Notes: generated from the letters alone by a model not told the origin. A DNA stretch of 43,779 bases from Stenotrophomonas geniculata ATCC 19374 = JCM 13324 (GCF_001431625.1 NZ_LLXT01000107.1:1-43779), one strand, 5' to 3'. Positions 16,922-24,547 are shown, counted from the first letter of the stretch. A program made the numbers and translations.

Positions 16922-17455
16922 ATGACTAGTCGTTTGATGCAAGTGGTCGTAGCAGCAATGCTCTGGCTCGCATTCTCGTCCGCAAGCGCGGAGGGCAACT
17001 GCCCCTCTGGTATGTATCCGATCGGAGGACAGGGAGTACAGGGCTGTGCGCCTATCCCGGGAGCAAACAATGGGGGGATGACCGCTCCCGTTTCGTCGCC
17101 ACAACCGTCTGGAGAATGGATCACCACCTGGGGTGCAATTGCCACATCCAAGCGAACTTCGGATGCAGGTGTGTCGACAGGGCAGCGAAGGAAGAGTGGA
17201 GCGGAGCAGGAAGCCCTTGGCAAATGTTCTTCCGCGGGTGCGAACGATTGCGAGGTTGTGCTTGCCTACTTCAATCAGTGTGCGGCATGGGTAGTTCCCA
17301 GCGGCCGGACAGGTCAGGGTGGCTCTGGCATTGGACGAGGGCCGACACTCGACGTGGCAGAGCGCGAAGCTCAGAAAGGCTGCACGAATGATCAAGCAGG
17401 GGCATGCGAGGTTTTCTACTCGGATTGCACAAAGCCGATCTTCAAAGCGTATTGA
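16922..17455 (+). CDS. DUF4189-type secreted protein, copy 5 (A/C chimera)
   Basis: Unknown function; 177 residues from the ATG at 16922 (a GTG at 16916 is possible). The signal peptide and N-terminal box (FSSASAEGNCPSGMYPIGG and on to CAPIPGA) are nearly those of copy 1 at 12572, whereas everything after the linker (STSDAGVSTG-like RTSDAGVSTGQ, YFNQCAAWVVPSGRTG, GPT..VAERE) is type C as at 14085. The simplest reading is recombination in the conserved N-terminal box. The virB6 relic upstream mirrors the virB6-copy 1 arrangement. Confidence 0.85.
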   Translation: MTSRLMQVVVAAMLWLAFSSASAEGNCPSGMYPIGGQGVQGCAPIPGANNGGMTAPVSSPQPSGEWITTWGAIATSKRTSDAGVSTGQRRKSGAEQEALGKCSSAGANDCEVVLAYFNQCAAWVVPSGRTGQGGSGIGRGPTLDVAEREAQKGCTNDQAGACEVFYSDCTKPIFKAY

Positions 17456-17497
17456 TGCTGCGGCCTCTCCGCTGTGCCACTGAATCAGGAGGTTGGG

Positions 17498-17590
17498 ATG
17501 ATGAAATGCGGTCTGGCCGGGGTGTTGGTTGCTGCTGCCGCCGGGTTCGTTTGCGGTGTCAGTTCCGCGCAGTCGCGTTGGGAGGGGTGA
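17498..17590 (+). pseudogene. Orphan signal-peptide stub
   Basis: A 30-codon frame with AGGAGG six bases before ATG 17498 encodes a typical signal peptide: MMKCGLAGVLVAAAAGF followed by CGVSSAQ, then SRWEG and TGA. It has a good ribosome site and export signal but no mature protein. It may be the cut-off start of another array member or of the immunity gene that begins 460 bases downstream without a signal. A genuine short peptide gene cannot be excluded. Confidence 0.45.
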
Positions 17591-17608
17591 GGCTCGCGCT
17601 TCGGGCCC

Positions 17609-17743
17609 CGCGGTGGGTGGGCTGCCGGGAGCCCATGCGTTGATGGTAGCGTGCGCCGAGCCGTGACCCACCGCGCCGGGTCCGCACGAACAATTGCCGG
17701 GCGCTGACGGATGGTGCATCCCGAACCGGGATCCATCAGCGCC
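17609..17743. repeat. Two inverted repeats in the gap before the immunity gene
   Basis: CGCGGTGGGT at 17609-17618 pairs perfectly with ACCCACCGCG at 17666-17675. A second hairpin has GGCGCTGA at 17700-17707 and TCAGCGCC at 17736-17743, with a partly paired interior. The 17591-18046 gap also holds the second 98-bp repeat; no gene is supported in it. The second hairpin could terminate the array transcript. Confidence 0.5.
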
Positions 17744-17759
17744 ACTCCCGCTTTTATGT

Positions 17760-17857
17760 GATCAAGTCCGCTTTTCGCTCCGTTCCCCCTTCGACGACTG
17801 AAGGCTCCTCGAAGTAAGCTTCGTGCGCGTCAAAATTCCGGCGCATCAGTGCCATCG
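17760..17857. repeat. About 98-bp repeat, copy 2, with hairpin
   Basis: Second copy of the element at 16338. The TAAG-loop hairpin is kept with changed bases: GAAG/CTTC here (17811-17814 with 17819-17822) against GCAG/CTGC in copy 1, a paired C:G to A:T change. One outer pair is lost (T:T). It lies about 190 bases before the immunity-like gene. Confidence 0.75.
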
Positions 17858-18046
17858 AACGCAGGAGCTTTCCCGTCCATGAGGACGCTGACGACCCGCG
17901 GTGCGGGTGACGCACCCCCACAACACCACCGCCGCAGGGCCGGGGCTATCATCCGCTCTGGCGGACACCGGGGCCTGCGGCGCACTGCGCGGTGTCCCGG
18001 CCGGCGCACGGGTACTGGCAAGACGGGATCGAAGGAGTGGCAGCGG

Positions 18047-18583
18047 ATGCAGAAGGGGAGCGGCACGAACATGGACAATGCGTTGGCGTTCGTGCCGTCC
18101 GGCGCGAACCTGCTGGAAGCCGTGCGCGGTGATCTGACCGGCAATGGCATCGACGACCAGTTGCTGGTGATCGATCAGCCCGCCCCCGATGGCCTGGTGC
18201 CGGGCGAGCACGGTCCCAACCGGGTGCTGTTGTTGCTGCTGGGCGATGCTGCCGGCCGATGGCAACTGGCGGCGCGCAACGACAAGCTGGTGCCATGCTC
18301 TACCCGCGGCGGCATTGCTGGTGATCCCTTCGCCTACGTGACGATCGAGGATGGCGCGTTCAGCGTGATCACCAACGGCGGCAGCCGCGAGCGCTGGAGC
18401 AGCACCTACACGTTCCGCTACGCGCCGTCCGAGCAGGTCTGTTGGGTCCATGGCGTGCAGCGCCGGGTGGTCGACACCGAGACCGAGGCAACCCACACCC
18501 GTGACTTCTCGGCGGCCGAGCTGGGTAGGGTACGGTTTGAGGACTTTGACCCGTCCGTGGTTGCCGACGTGAGCTTGCCTTGA
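18047..18583 (+). CDS. XAC2610-like immunity protein, no signal peptide
   Basis: Probable immunity protein against the GH19 effector encoded next. It has about 178 residues from ATG 18047 (GAAGGAG nine bases upstream) or 170 from ATG 18071. RGDLTGNGIDDQLLVID near the start looks like the calcium-binding-like DxTGNGxDD loop seen in the XAC2610 family, and the position directly upstream of a GH19-XVIPCD gene is the same as in Xanthomonas citri. XAC2610 acts in the periplasm, yet no signal peptide is visible here in any upstream in-frame start. Either the start has been lost (see the stub at 17498) or the protein acts differently. Function is inferred from context and one motif. Confidence 0.6.
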   Translation: MQKGSGTNMDNALAFVPSGANLLEAVRGDLTGNGIDDQLLVIDQPAPDGLVPGEHGPNRVLLLLLGDAAGRWQLAARNDKLVPCSTRGGIAGDPFAYVTIEDGAFSVITNGGSRERWSSTYTFRYAPSEQVCWVHGVQRRVVDTETEATHTRDFSAAELGRVRFEDFDPSVVADVSLP

Positions 18584-18640
18584 GTGCCGCGCCTGCGAGG
18601 AGGCAGGAGGACCCCACGATGATCGAGCAGGAGTTTGACC

Positions 18641-19648
18641 GTGTCGCAGGATAGAGAGTCGCAATTGTTGCGACAGGCCACGGAGGCCGGCATCACCTCG
18701 TCCCGGGAACTGGCCAACTTCATGGCGCAGGCCGGGCATGAATCCCGTGGCTTGAGCCGTCTCAACGAGAGTTTCAACTTCACCCGGGGCATCTCGCAGA
18801 TCCCGGTGGAAGCAGCGTGGCGCAATGGCAACGGTGCGCTGGAGAGCGCCCGCCAGGAAGCGCTGCGTGGCCACCCGGAAAACCTGGCTGAGCTGATGTA
18901 CGGCGGGCGCATGGGCAACGATGCCCCTGGCGACGCACTGAAGTATCACGGCCGCGGCTATCTGCCGCTGGTCGGCAAGGAGAACTATGAGCGTGCCGGC
19001 AAGGCGCTGGAACTGGACCTGGTGAATCACCCGGAACTGGCCGCGCAGCCCGAGCACGCAGGTCGCATTGCCGTGTGGCAGTGGCAGACGCGGGTGCCGG
19101 AGGCGGCGCGCGAGGATGTGCGCGAAGCCACGCGTGCCCTGAATGGCGCGCTCAACGGCATCGAAGCCCGCCAGCAGCGTTTTGACGTGTGGCAGCAGAA
19201 GCTGACCCCCGATGTGATGGCGCGCCTCGAGCGTGGCGAAGTGGGGGCGCCTGCCCAGCAGGCAACGGGACGCGACATGTCGCAACCGGGCGAGCCGGGA
19301 TACACGCTGTTCTCGGGAGCGCGCCAGCACCTGCAGCAAATGGGGCCGCAAAGCGGTCTGCGCAGCGTGCAGGAACTGGACAATGCCGCCGGCGCACTGG
19401 CGCTCAGCGCGCAGAAGGCCGGAATGTCGCGTATCGATCACCTGTTGGCCGGCAATGACGGTCGCACGTTGTTTGCGGTACAGGGTGGGCTGGGCGATCC
19501 GGCCATGCTGCGCGCATCGGTCGATCGCGAACAGGCGGCGCAGCAGCCACTGGCGCAGAGCAGCCAGCAGTTGGCTACCAGCGTCGCCCAGCAGGACCCC
19601 GCGGCCGCGCTCGCCCGCGAGCAGGAGCAGCGTTCTCGATCCCTGTAG
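18641..19648 (+). CDS. X-T4SS effector: GH19 muramidase with XVIPCD
   Basis: Antibacterial effector predicted to cleave peptidoglycan in rival cells. It has 335 residues. A GH19 (chitinase/lysozyme-like) domain covers about 1-200, with the likely catalytic Glu34 in AQAGHESRG and YHGRGYLPLVGKENY at about 104-118. From about 215 a C-terminal XVIPCD follows, with LFAVQGGLGDPAMLR and VD at about 276-292 and a Gln-rich end, the signal for VirD4 docking. The GTG at 18641 has CAGGAG seven bases upstream; a TTG at 18635 is too close to that site. Shorter than X. citri XAC2609, without an obvious peptidoglycan-binding domain between the two parts. Confidence 0.85.
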   Translation: MSQDRESQLLRQATEAGITSSRELANFMAQAGHESRGLSRLNESFNFTRGISQIPVEAAWRNGNGALESARQEALRGHPENLAELMYGGRMGNDAPGDALKYHGRGYLPLVGKENYERAGKALELDLVNHPELAAQPEHAGRIAVWQWQTRVPEAAREDVREATRALNGALNGIEARQQRFDVWQQKLTPDVMARLERGEVGAPAQQATGRDMSQPGEPGYTLFSGARQHLQQMGPQSGLRSVQELDNAAGALALSAQKAGMSRIDHLLAGNDGRTLFAVQGGLGDPAMLRASVDREQAAQQPLAQSSQQLATSVAQQDPAAALAREQEQRSRSL

Positions 19649-19656
19649 CACCTGAT

Positions 19657-19681
19657 GCCTGCGGGCAGGGTACCCGCAGGC
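19657..19681 (+). terminator. Hairpin after the GH19 effector
   Basis: GCCTGCGGG at 19657-19665 pairs perfectly with CCCGCAGGC at 19673-19681, loop of seven, followed by GCTTTA. It lies eight bases after the stop. The T-run is short, so termination may be weak. Confidence 0.55.
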
Positions 19682-19745
19682 GCTTTACGTACGACGCGTG
19701 GCGCCCTGTGGCGCCGACATGGAAACCCACTCGTAAGGACACCAC

Positions 19746-21014
19746 ATGCGAATCGTTCCCCCGAATGCCCGGCACGCCGCCGCCCACTGCAGTGCATCCG
19801 TGCGCCGCCTGCCGCCGCTCTGGCTGCTGTCACTTGGACTCGCCGCAGCGTCGGCACAGGCTCAGGAGGCCGCAGCACCCCTCGTGGAGACGCCCCCCGC
19901 TGCCGAGGCGCCCTTTGACGCGCCTGCAGGGACGGCGCACGTTGCAGCACCCACGGCGGCCGAAGCTGTTGCCGCGGCACCGGCTCCCAAAGTGCCGGCT
20001 GCCGTGACACCTCCTGTGACACCTGTGGTGGACGCGCAGCCGGCGCCGGCTGCGGACCCGGCGCCTGCGCCCGTTGCGCCCGCAGCGGCGGCGCCTGTGG
20101 CTGCACCGCCTGCCGTCGTCGAGCCAGCCGTCCCGGCGGTAGCTCCCGCGCCACCCGCCTTGGTCATCGTGCCGTTGCCGCCCGAGCAGGCGACCGAGCG
20201 TGCGCTCGGTGCTCGTTGTCCGGTGGATCTGGCCGGACGGCTGGCGGCCCAGGGCGAGCTGTTGATCGGCGCCTGCCAGGGCACGATGCCGGCGCATCTG
20301 GCCGCGCTGCTGGTCGCGCTGCCCCAGCAGGACATCCACCTGCCGCGCAGCTGGCGCGAGCGTGAGGTGCAACAGAAGGCGTGGTTCAAGGCGGTGCCGG
20401 GCTACGGCCAGCGCTCGGACTTCATCGTGCGGATGGGCGAGATCTGGGTGCGTTCGCTGGAAGGGCGCGACGCCGACAGCACGTTCTATCTGGTGTCAGC
20501 GCCGTTCACCTGCAGCGACCAGGTCGCCAACCGTGATGAGTTCGGCGCGGAACCGGTCCGCGTGCCAGCGGGTGATTGCCGCGAGGCCTATGTGGGCCAG
20601 CGTGTGTACCAGGTTCGCGGGGATGCGACGCCGAGGGATGTGACCGCCGAAGCCATGCCGGCCATCCCCCCGGTCACGGAAGCCGACCGTGCGCGCCAGC
20701 TGTCGCGCGAGGGTCGGATCAGCCTGGACCACAGCAAGTTGCAGTACGGCCCGGCCATGCGCTGGTTCGTGCAGTACCCGGAGTCGGCGCAGAAGGGTGG
20801 TCCGCGTGCCTACAGTGACTGGAACCGCGAGCACCTGGCCTTCGTGGTCTGGACTGGGGATCGCTTCGAGCTGCGTGAGAAGGTCGCGCGGGCGCAGTGG
20901 CCTTGTGACCCGGTAGCACCGGGCGATCGCGCCTGTGGTGGCTTCCCGGATTCCGGGCCGGATCTGTTCGTGACGGCCGGTACCCCCGCGCCGATGGCTG
21001 CCTCCGGTCCCTGA
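19746..21014 (+). CDS. Pro/Ala-rich exported protein, unknown function
   Basis: I do not recognise a family. The protein has 422 residues: a hydrophobic segment LWLLSLGLAAASAQAQ at about 25-40 that fits a signal peptide with a long basic start, a low-complexity Ala/Pro/Val linker from about 42 to 148, then a globular part of about 270 residues with several Cys pairs (RCPVD, GACQG, FTCSD, DCREA, WPCDP, ACGGF). The pattern suits a periplasmic, disulfide-containing protein on a spacer, possibly reaching toward the cell wall or envelope. It lies between two T4SS effectors, so a role as extra immunity or accessory factor is possible but only inferred. It has no XVIPCD. Confidence 0.8.
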   Translation: MRIVPPNARHAAAHCSASVRRLPPLWLLSLGLAAASAQAQEAAAPLVETPPAAEAPFDAPAGTAHVAAPTAAEAVAAAPAPKVPAAVTPPVTPVVDAQPAPAADPAPAPVAPAAAAPVAAPPAVVEPAVPAVAPAPPALVIVPLPPEQATERALGARCPVDLAGRLAAQGELLIGACQGTMPAHLAALLVALPQQDIHLPRSWREREVQQKAWFKAVPGYGQRSDFIVRMGEIWVRSLEGRDADSTFYLVSAPFTCSDQVANRDEFGAEPVRVPAGDCREAYVGQRVYQVRGDATPRDVTAEAMPAIPPVTEADRARQLSREGRISLDHSKLQYGPAMRWFVQYPESAQKGGPRAYSDWNREHLAFVVWTGDRFELREKVARAQWPCDPVAPGDRACGGFPDSGPDLFVTAGTPAPMAASGP

Positions 21015-21034
21015 GCCGGAGTGCCGACGTGCAG

Positions 21035-21059
21035 CGGGAGCCGGGATGACCGGCTCCCG
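21035..21059. terminator. Bidirectional hairpin between convergent genes
   Basis: CGGGAGCCGG at 21035-21044 and CCGGCTCCCG at 21050-21059 form a perfect 10-base stem with loop GATGA. It lies between two genes that end toward each other. No long T-run flanks it. Confidence 0.6.
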
Positions 21060-21068
21060 TGCAGTCCA

Positions 21069-22397
21069 TCAGGCCTGCATGCTGCGGGTCTGGTTCTGCT
21101 GCTGTTCCAGTTGCTGGTCACGCTCAAGTGCATGGCGCTGACCGGCGGCCTGCTGGTCGATGCGCTGGCTGCTCTGCTCCAGCGGGGTGTTCATCGCCAC
21201 GGCCGTGTCCACCGACACGCGAAGGTGAGCGGGGTCGCCGCCCTGGCCCTGCACCGCGAAGCTGCGCGAGGCATCGGCATTCATCACCACCTCGTCGATG
21301 CGCTTGCCGCCTGCCGCGTGCATTTCGGCGGCGAGGCTGCCCGCCAGCTGAGTACTCATCACGTCCGGCACGCGTCCGACCCGCACGTCCTGCGCATGCA
21401 CGCCGCGGATCGCGTCGTTGAACAACGGGTTGCCCAGGTGGTTGGCATCGTCCATGCGCAGCATGCTGGTGTGATGGCCGTTCTTCTCCGCTTCGCGGCG
21501 TGCCGGTTCACCGGGCTGCAGCGGGCCGCGGATGTGGTCGTACAGATCGATGGCGCCGCCGGGGATGCCCCGTGCCGCGCGGGTGACGCCGCGACGCAGT
21601 GACTCGACGTCATCGCGGTACTCCTCGATCATCTTGGCGTTGTCCTTCGCCAGCTTCTGCGTTTCCGGATGTTTCAGCACCGAGCCTTCGTCGAGGAAGT
21701 TGCCCAGTTTGTGCGCGCCGAACGAGCTGGTCGCCGCAATGATCGGCCGGTCCGGAATCAGATCACGCAGGGCGTGATTGCTGAAGCCGTTCGCTGCCAG
21801 CGTCTTGATCTCGTCGGGCTTGGCATAGATGCGGACCTGGCCGAAGTGCGGCGAGGCGGCGCTGACCGGATCGGAGGCCATGACGTGGTTGATCATGGTG
21901 TTGCCGCCTTCCGGAATGCGGTAGCTGAGGCTGACCGCGCCGTAGGCATTGAAGGTCTCGCCCTTGACGTTGAAGTGGTGCGAGGTGATCTGGGCCAGGG
22001 CGCCGCCGAGGGAGTGGCCGGTGACGGTGACCTGGGGTGCAGGTCCGCCGCTCAAGCGGGACTGAAGTGCGGCGCCTTCAATTGTCCTCTGCGTCAATGC
22101 GATCGCGTCAGGTGCCTGGACATTGGTGCGTGCAACCACCATTCCGCCATCGGTCAGAATCGCATCTCGGGCGATCTGCTCGGTGCCACGATGGGCAATG
22201 ACGATTTCTTTACTGTCTACGCGCTGATAGACCGTGCCCTGATAGCCGTTGAGTCGATTGTTGACATGCTCAAGAATCTTGTACTCATGCCCGTTCAACG
22301 TGACCTTTTCTTCCTGGCCGGGCGCACGTCGGCCTACGGCGCGATCCTTGTATGCATCATCGGATAACGCTGCGTAATCCTGGGAGGTGATGGTCAC
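21069..22397 (-). CDS. X-T4SS effector: class 3 lipase with XVIPCD
   Basis: Predicted antibacterial (phospho)lipase injected by the T4SS. It has 442 residues. The alpha/beta-hydrolase part carries GHSLGG at 127-132 (nucleophile Ser129), Asp176 in MASDPVS and His208 in FSNHAL as a plausible triad. The C-terminal XVIPCD spans about 308-442, with SFAVQGQGGDPAHLR and VSVD at about 379-397 and a Gln-rich end, closely matching the tail of the GH19 effector. The GTG start overlaps the stop of the upstream lipoprotein gene (GTGA), so effector and immunity are translationally coupled. It resembles the class 3 lipase T4SS effectors already known in S. maltophilia. Confidence 0.87.
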   Translation of the reverse strand: MTITSQDYAALSDDAYKDRAVGRRAPGQEEKVTLNGHEYKILEHVNNRLNGYQGTVYQRVDSKEIVIAHRGTEQIARDAILTDGGMVVARTNVQAPDAIALTQRTIEGAALQSRLSGGPAPQVTVTGHSLGGALAQITSHHFNVKGETFNAYGAVSLSYRIPEGGNTMINHVMASDPVSAASPHFGQVRIYAKPDEIKTLAANGFSNHALRDLIPDRPIIAATSSFGAHKLGNFLDEGSVLKHPETQKLAKDNAKMIEEYRDDVESLRRGVTRAARGIPGGAIDLYDHIRGPLQPGEPARREAEKNGHHTSMLRMDDANHLGNPLFNDAIRGVHAQDVRVGRVPDVMSTQLAGSLAAEMHAAGGKRIDEVVMNADASRSFAVQGQGGDPAHLRVSVDTAVAMNTPLEQSSQRIDQQAAGQRHALERDQQLEQQQNQTRSMQA

Positions 22398-23047
22398 GGC
22401 GCCACCTCACTTGCGGAGAGGGAGATCGTAAACAGCTTGTCCTGCAGATCAGGGGCGTAACCGCTGCGATCGGGCTCACCACTGGCCGGGAAATTGGGCA
22501 CGCGATCTGCCCGCGGATACACCAGATCCGGATAGTAGAGCGTATGGGCGCCACCTTCGGTCAATGGCTTGGCGTCTACGAAGGTCAGGAAGCGGGTATC
22601 TTCTTCGGCACCCGTTGCTTTCAGCATTGCCCCGGCACCGGTGAACTCCCACTTGCACACGCCACGGCCGTAGTAGTCCTCATCCAGCATGCGGTCCACA
22701 TATAGCGTGCCACGGTACTCGCCGTCAGCGACCTTGCGCAGCTCCACCGGCTCCTGGCTGGTGATGCGTGCGGCGGTACCGGTGGCCGGTTCGATGTGCC
22801 CGCACTGGTCTTCGTTGGTCACGTCGTACTGCGCGACTCCCTCGACCACCGCGAAATCGCCGGGGGCATCCTTCAGGCGCAGCACCAGCTCATAGGCCTT
22901 GCGCGGGCTGGGGTTGAGCTTGGCGAGGCCACGCCCACCCTGGGCGACATCGGCTTCAGCAGCGGCACGTTCCTGGTTCATGGCGGTCTCCGGATTGCAG
23001 GCGGTCAATAGAAGCAGAGCAAGGCACGGGATCATCTTGTGGCGCAA
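22394..23047 (-). CDS. Immunity lipoprotein for the lipase effector, paralogue 1
   Basis: Probable periplasmic lipoprotein that protects the producer. It has 217 residues from TTG 23047, chosen because AAGGAGG lies six bases upstream; ATG 23035 is a nearby alternative. The lipobox is LLTAC with Cys17. The mature part shares GGRGLAKLNPSP, YELVLRLKDAPGDFAVVEG and DEDYYGRGVC with the upstream paralogue. It sits immediately before the effector gene with overlapping stop and start. Immunity function is inferred from location, lipoprotein signal and pairing. Confidence 0.8.
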   Translation of the reverse strand: MRHKMIPCLALLLLTACNPETAMNQERAAAEADVAQGGRGLAKLNPSPRKAYELVLRLKDAPGDFAVVEGVAQYDVTNEDQCGHIEPATGTAARITSQEPVELRKVADGEYRGTLYVDRMLDEDYYGRGVCKWEFTGAGAMLKATGAEEDTRFLTFVDAKPLTEGGAHTLYYPDLVYPRADRVPNFPASGEPDRSGYAPDLQDKLFTISLSASEVAP

Positions 23048-23087
23048 TGTCGGCCTCCTTGGGGGTAGGGATGGTTGAACTGGCAGC

Positions 23088-23744
23088 TCATGGCGCGAGT
23101 TTCTGCACAGTGGTGGTGGTTGAGAACAGCGCATTGCGCAGATCGGCGCGATAGCTGGAAGGATCTTCCTCGCCGCTCGCACCGTATCCGGTGATCTCTT
23201 CGATTCGGGGGTAGTCGGCGCGTGGGTAGTACCGCGTCAACGGGCTCCCCGCGTCCATGCGCTCCTTGTCGATGAACGTCAGGAATCGCGTATCCGCCTC
23301 GCCGCCCGTCGCGCGCAACATCGCACCGACACCCGTCAGCGTCCAATGGCAGACGCCACGCCCGTAGTAGTCCTCGTCCTGCATGCGGTCGAGGTAGAAC
23401 GTACCGCGGTACTCGTTCTCACCCACGTGGCGCAGCACGACAGGTTCCTGGCTGGTGATGCGGCCCGCAGTGCCCGTTGCAGGCACGATCTGCCCGCATG
23501 CTGCGTAGTTGCGGGCGTCGTACTGGGCAACGCCCTCGACCACCGCGAAGGGACCGGGGGCATCCTTCAGTGTCAGTACCAGCTCGTAGCCCTGCTGCGG
23601 TGACGGGTTGAGCTTGGCCAGGCCGCGTCCACCTGCGGCAACGTCACGCTCTGCGTCTGCGTAAGGCGAGCAGGCCGTCAGTGTCAGAAAGAGGCCCATC
23701 GGTACGAGATGGCGTACCTTGCGTGTCGGGATGGCTACATCCAT
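23088..23744 (-). CDS. Immunity lipoprotein for the lipase effector, paralogue 2
   Basis: Paralogue of the next gene, first in the three-gene minus-strand operon. It has 218 residues from ATG 23744 (AGGA upstream); ATG 23759 would add five residues. The lipobox is LTLTAC with Cys25. Shared blocks include GGRGLAKLNPSP, GYELVLTLKDAPGPFAVVEG and DEDYYGRGVC. Differences cluster in the last 60 residues, which may set partner specificity. The gap of 40 bases to the next gene suggests one transcript. Two copies beside one effector suggest duplication to guard against effector variants. Confidence 0.8.
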   Translation of the reverse strand: MDVAIPTRKVRHLVPMGLFLTLTACSPYADAERDVAAGGRGLAKLNPSPQQGYELVLTLKDAPGPFAVVEGVAQYDARNYAACGQIVPATGTAGRITSQEPVVLRHVGENEYRGTFYLDRMQDEDYYGRGVCHWTLTGVGAMLRATGGEADTRFLTFIDKERMDAGSPLTRYYPRADYPRIEEITGYGASGEEDPSSYRADLRNALFSTTTTVQKLAP

Positions 23745-24018
23745 GGCGGCATCCTGCATCGTGCGTCCGTGTCCATATATCCTTCCCTGGTGACAGGTTT
23801 ATCGATTATGGAGTGTTCTGGAAACCTGGCGCCAGCGACTGCTAGGCGTCGGCGACGGAATTTTGACGCATTCAGCGTTCGGCCGCGTCGCCGAATCGAT
23901 TGCGGCACAGGCGATTCGAGGTTCGCGGGGCGATTGCGCCTTGCGCTCGACATTTCGCCGCCAATTTGTGACAACGGTCGCAAATTCACGCAACTCTCAC
24001 GCAAGCGAACATTACGCC

Positions 24019-24525
24019 ATGAACTACACGATCCGTGCCGAAGCCATTGATGATCACGCCATTCTCCATGCGCTCACCGAGGCCGCATTCCGGGACGCTG
24101 CGCACAGCAGCCATACCGAGCAGTTCATCGTCGACGCCCTGCGCGCCCGCGGGGAGCTGAGCGTTTCGCTGGTGGCCGAGATGGACGGCAAGGTGATCGG
24201 CCATGTGGCGGTGTCGCCGGTGACGATCAGCGATGGCAGCACGGGCTGGTTTGGCCTGGGGCCGATCTCGGTTTTGCCCGCGTGGCAGGGGCAGGGCATC
24301 GGTGCGGCCCTGATGCACGCCGCACTTGAAGCACTGCGGCAGAAGGGTGCACATGGCTGTGTATTGCTGGGCGAGCCGGCCTATTACGGTCGCTTCGGCT
24401 TCCGTGCCGAGCCGGGCCTGGTCCTGCCGGGTGTGCCTGCAGAGTACTTCCAGGCACTTTGCCTGCAGCCTCCGCTGGCGCAGGGCGAGGTGCAGTACTC
24501 ACCTGCCTTCGAGGCGACGGCCTGA
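24019..24525 (+). CDS. GNAT N-acetyltransferase
   Basis: Probable acetyl-CoA-dependent N-acetyltransferase of the YhbS type, 168 residues. The acetyl-CoA loop is visible as LPAWQGQGIGAALMHAALEAL at about 92-112 (Q-x-x-G-x-G/A pattern), and GEPAYYGRFGFRAEPGL at about 121-137 is typical of this subgroup. Substrate unknown. The frame stays open upstream to 23863, but ATG 24019 is where family similarity begins. The gap 23745-24018 separates it from the divergent immunity operon and probably holds both promoters; no specific site is clear. Confidence 0.85.
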   Translation: MNYTIRAEAIDDHAILHALTEAAFRDAAHSSHTEQFIVDALRARGELSVSLVAEMDGKVIGHVAVSPVTISDGSTGWFGLGPISVLPAWQGQGIGAALMHAALEALRQKGAHGCVLLGEPAYYGRFGFRAEPGLVLPGVPAEYFQALCLQPPLAQGEVQYSPAFEATA

Positions 24526-24547
24526 TCCGGGCCTGGCACGTTCCCGC

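Larger units (their letters stand above)
12572..17455 (+). repeat. Tandem array of DUF4189-type genes and remnants
   Basis: Eight or more copies or pieces of one gene family lie head to tail behind virB6: intact copies at 12572, 14085, 14721, 15412 and 16922, a disabled copy at 13249-13778, and remnants at 13781-13897, 16007-16069 and 16620-16754. All intact copies share a signal peptide, an N-terminal box with NCP.G.YP.GGQGV.GCAPIPG, a Pro-rich linker, G.W...WG, NQC and a C-terminal Y..C...F. No other gene type is interleaved except a virB6 3' relic at 16435-16610. Confidence 0.9.

Noticed and set aside
12572..17455. CRISPR-like or IS-mediated origin of the repeats
   Set aside because: Repeats are whole genes of 500-600 bases without regular spacers, and I see no transposase or terminal inverted repeats.
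18619..18654. 11-codon frame MIEQEFDRVAG before the GH19 effector
   Set aside because: Too short and overlapping the effector start; may act as a leader but nothing supports it.
17846..19651. Minus-strand 601-codon frame opposite the effector pair
   Set aside because: Shadow of the GH19 and immunity genes; His/Arg/Gln-rich with no motif.
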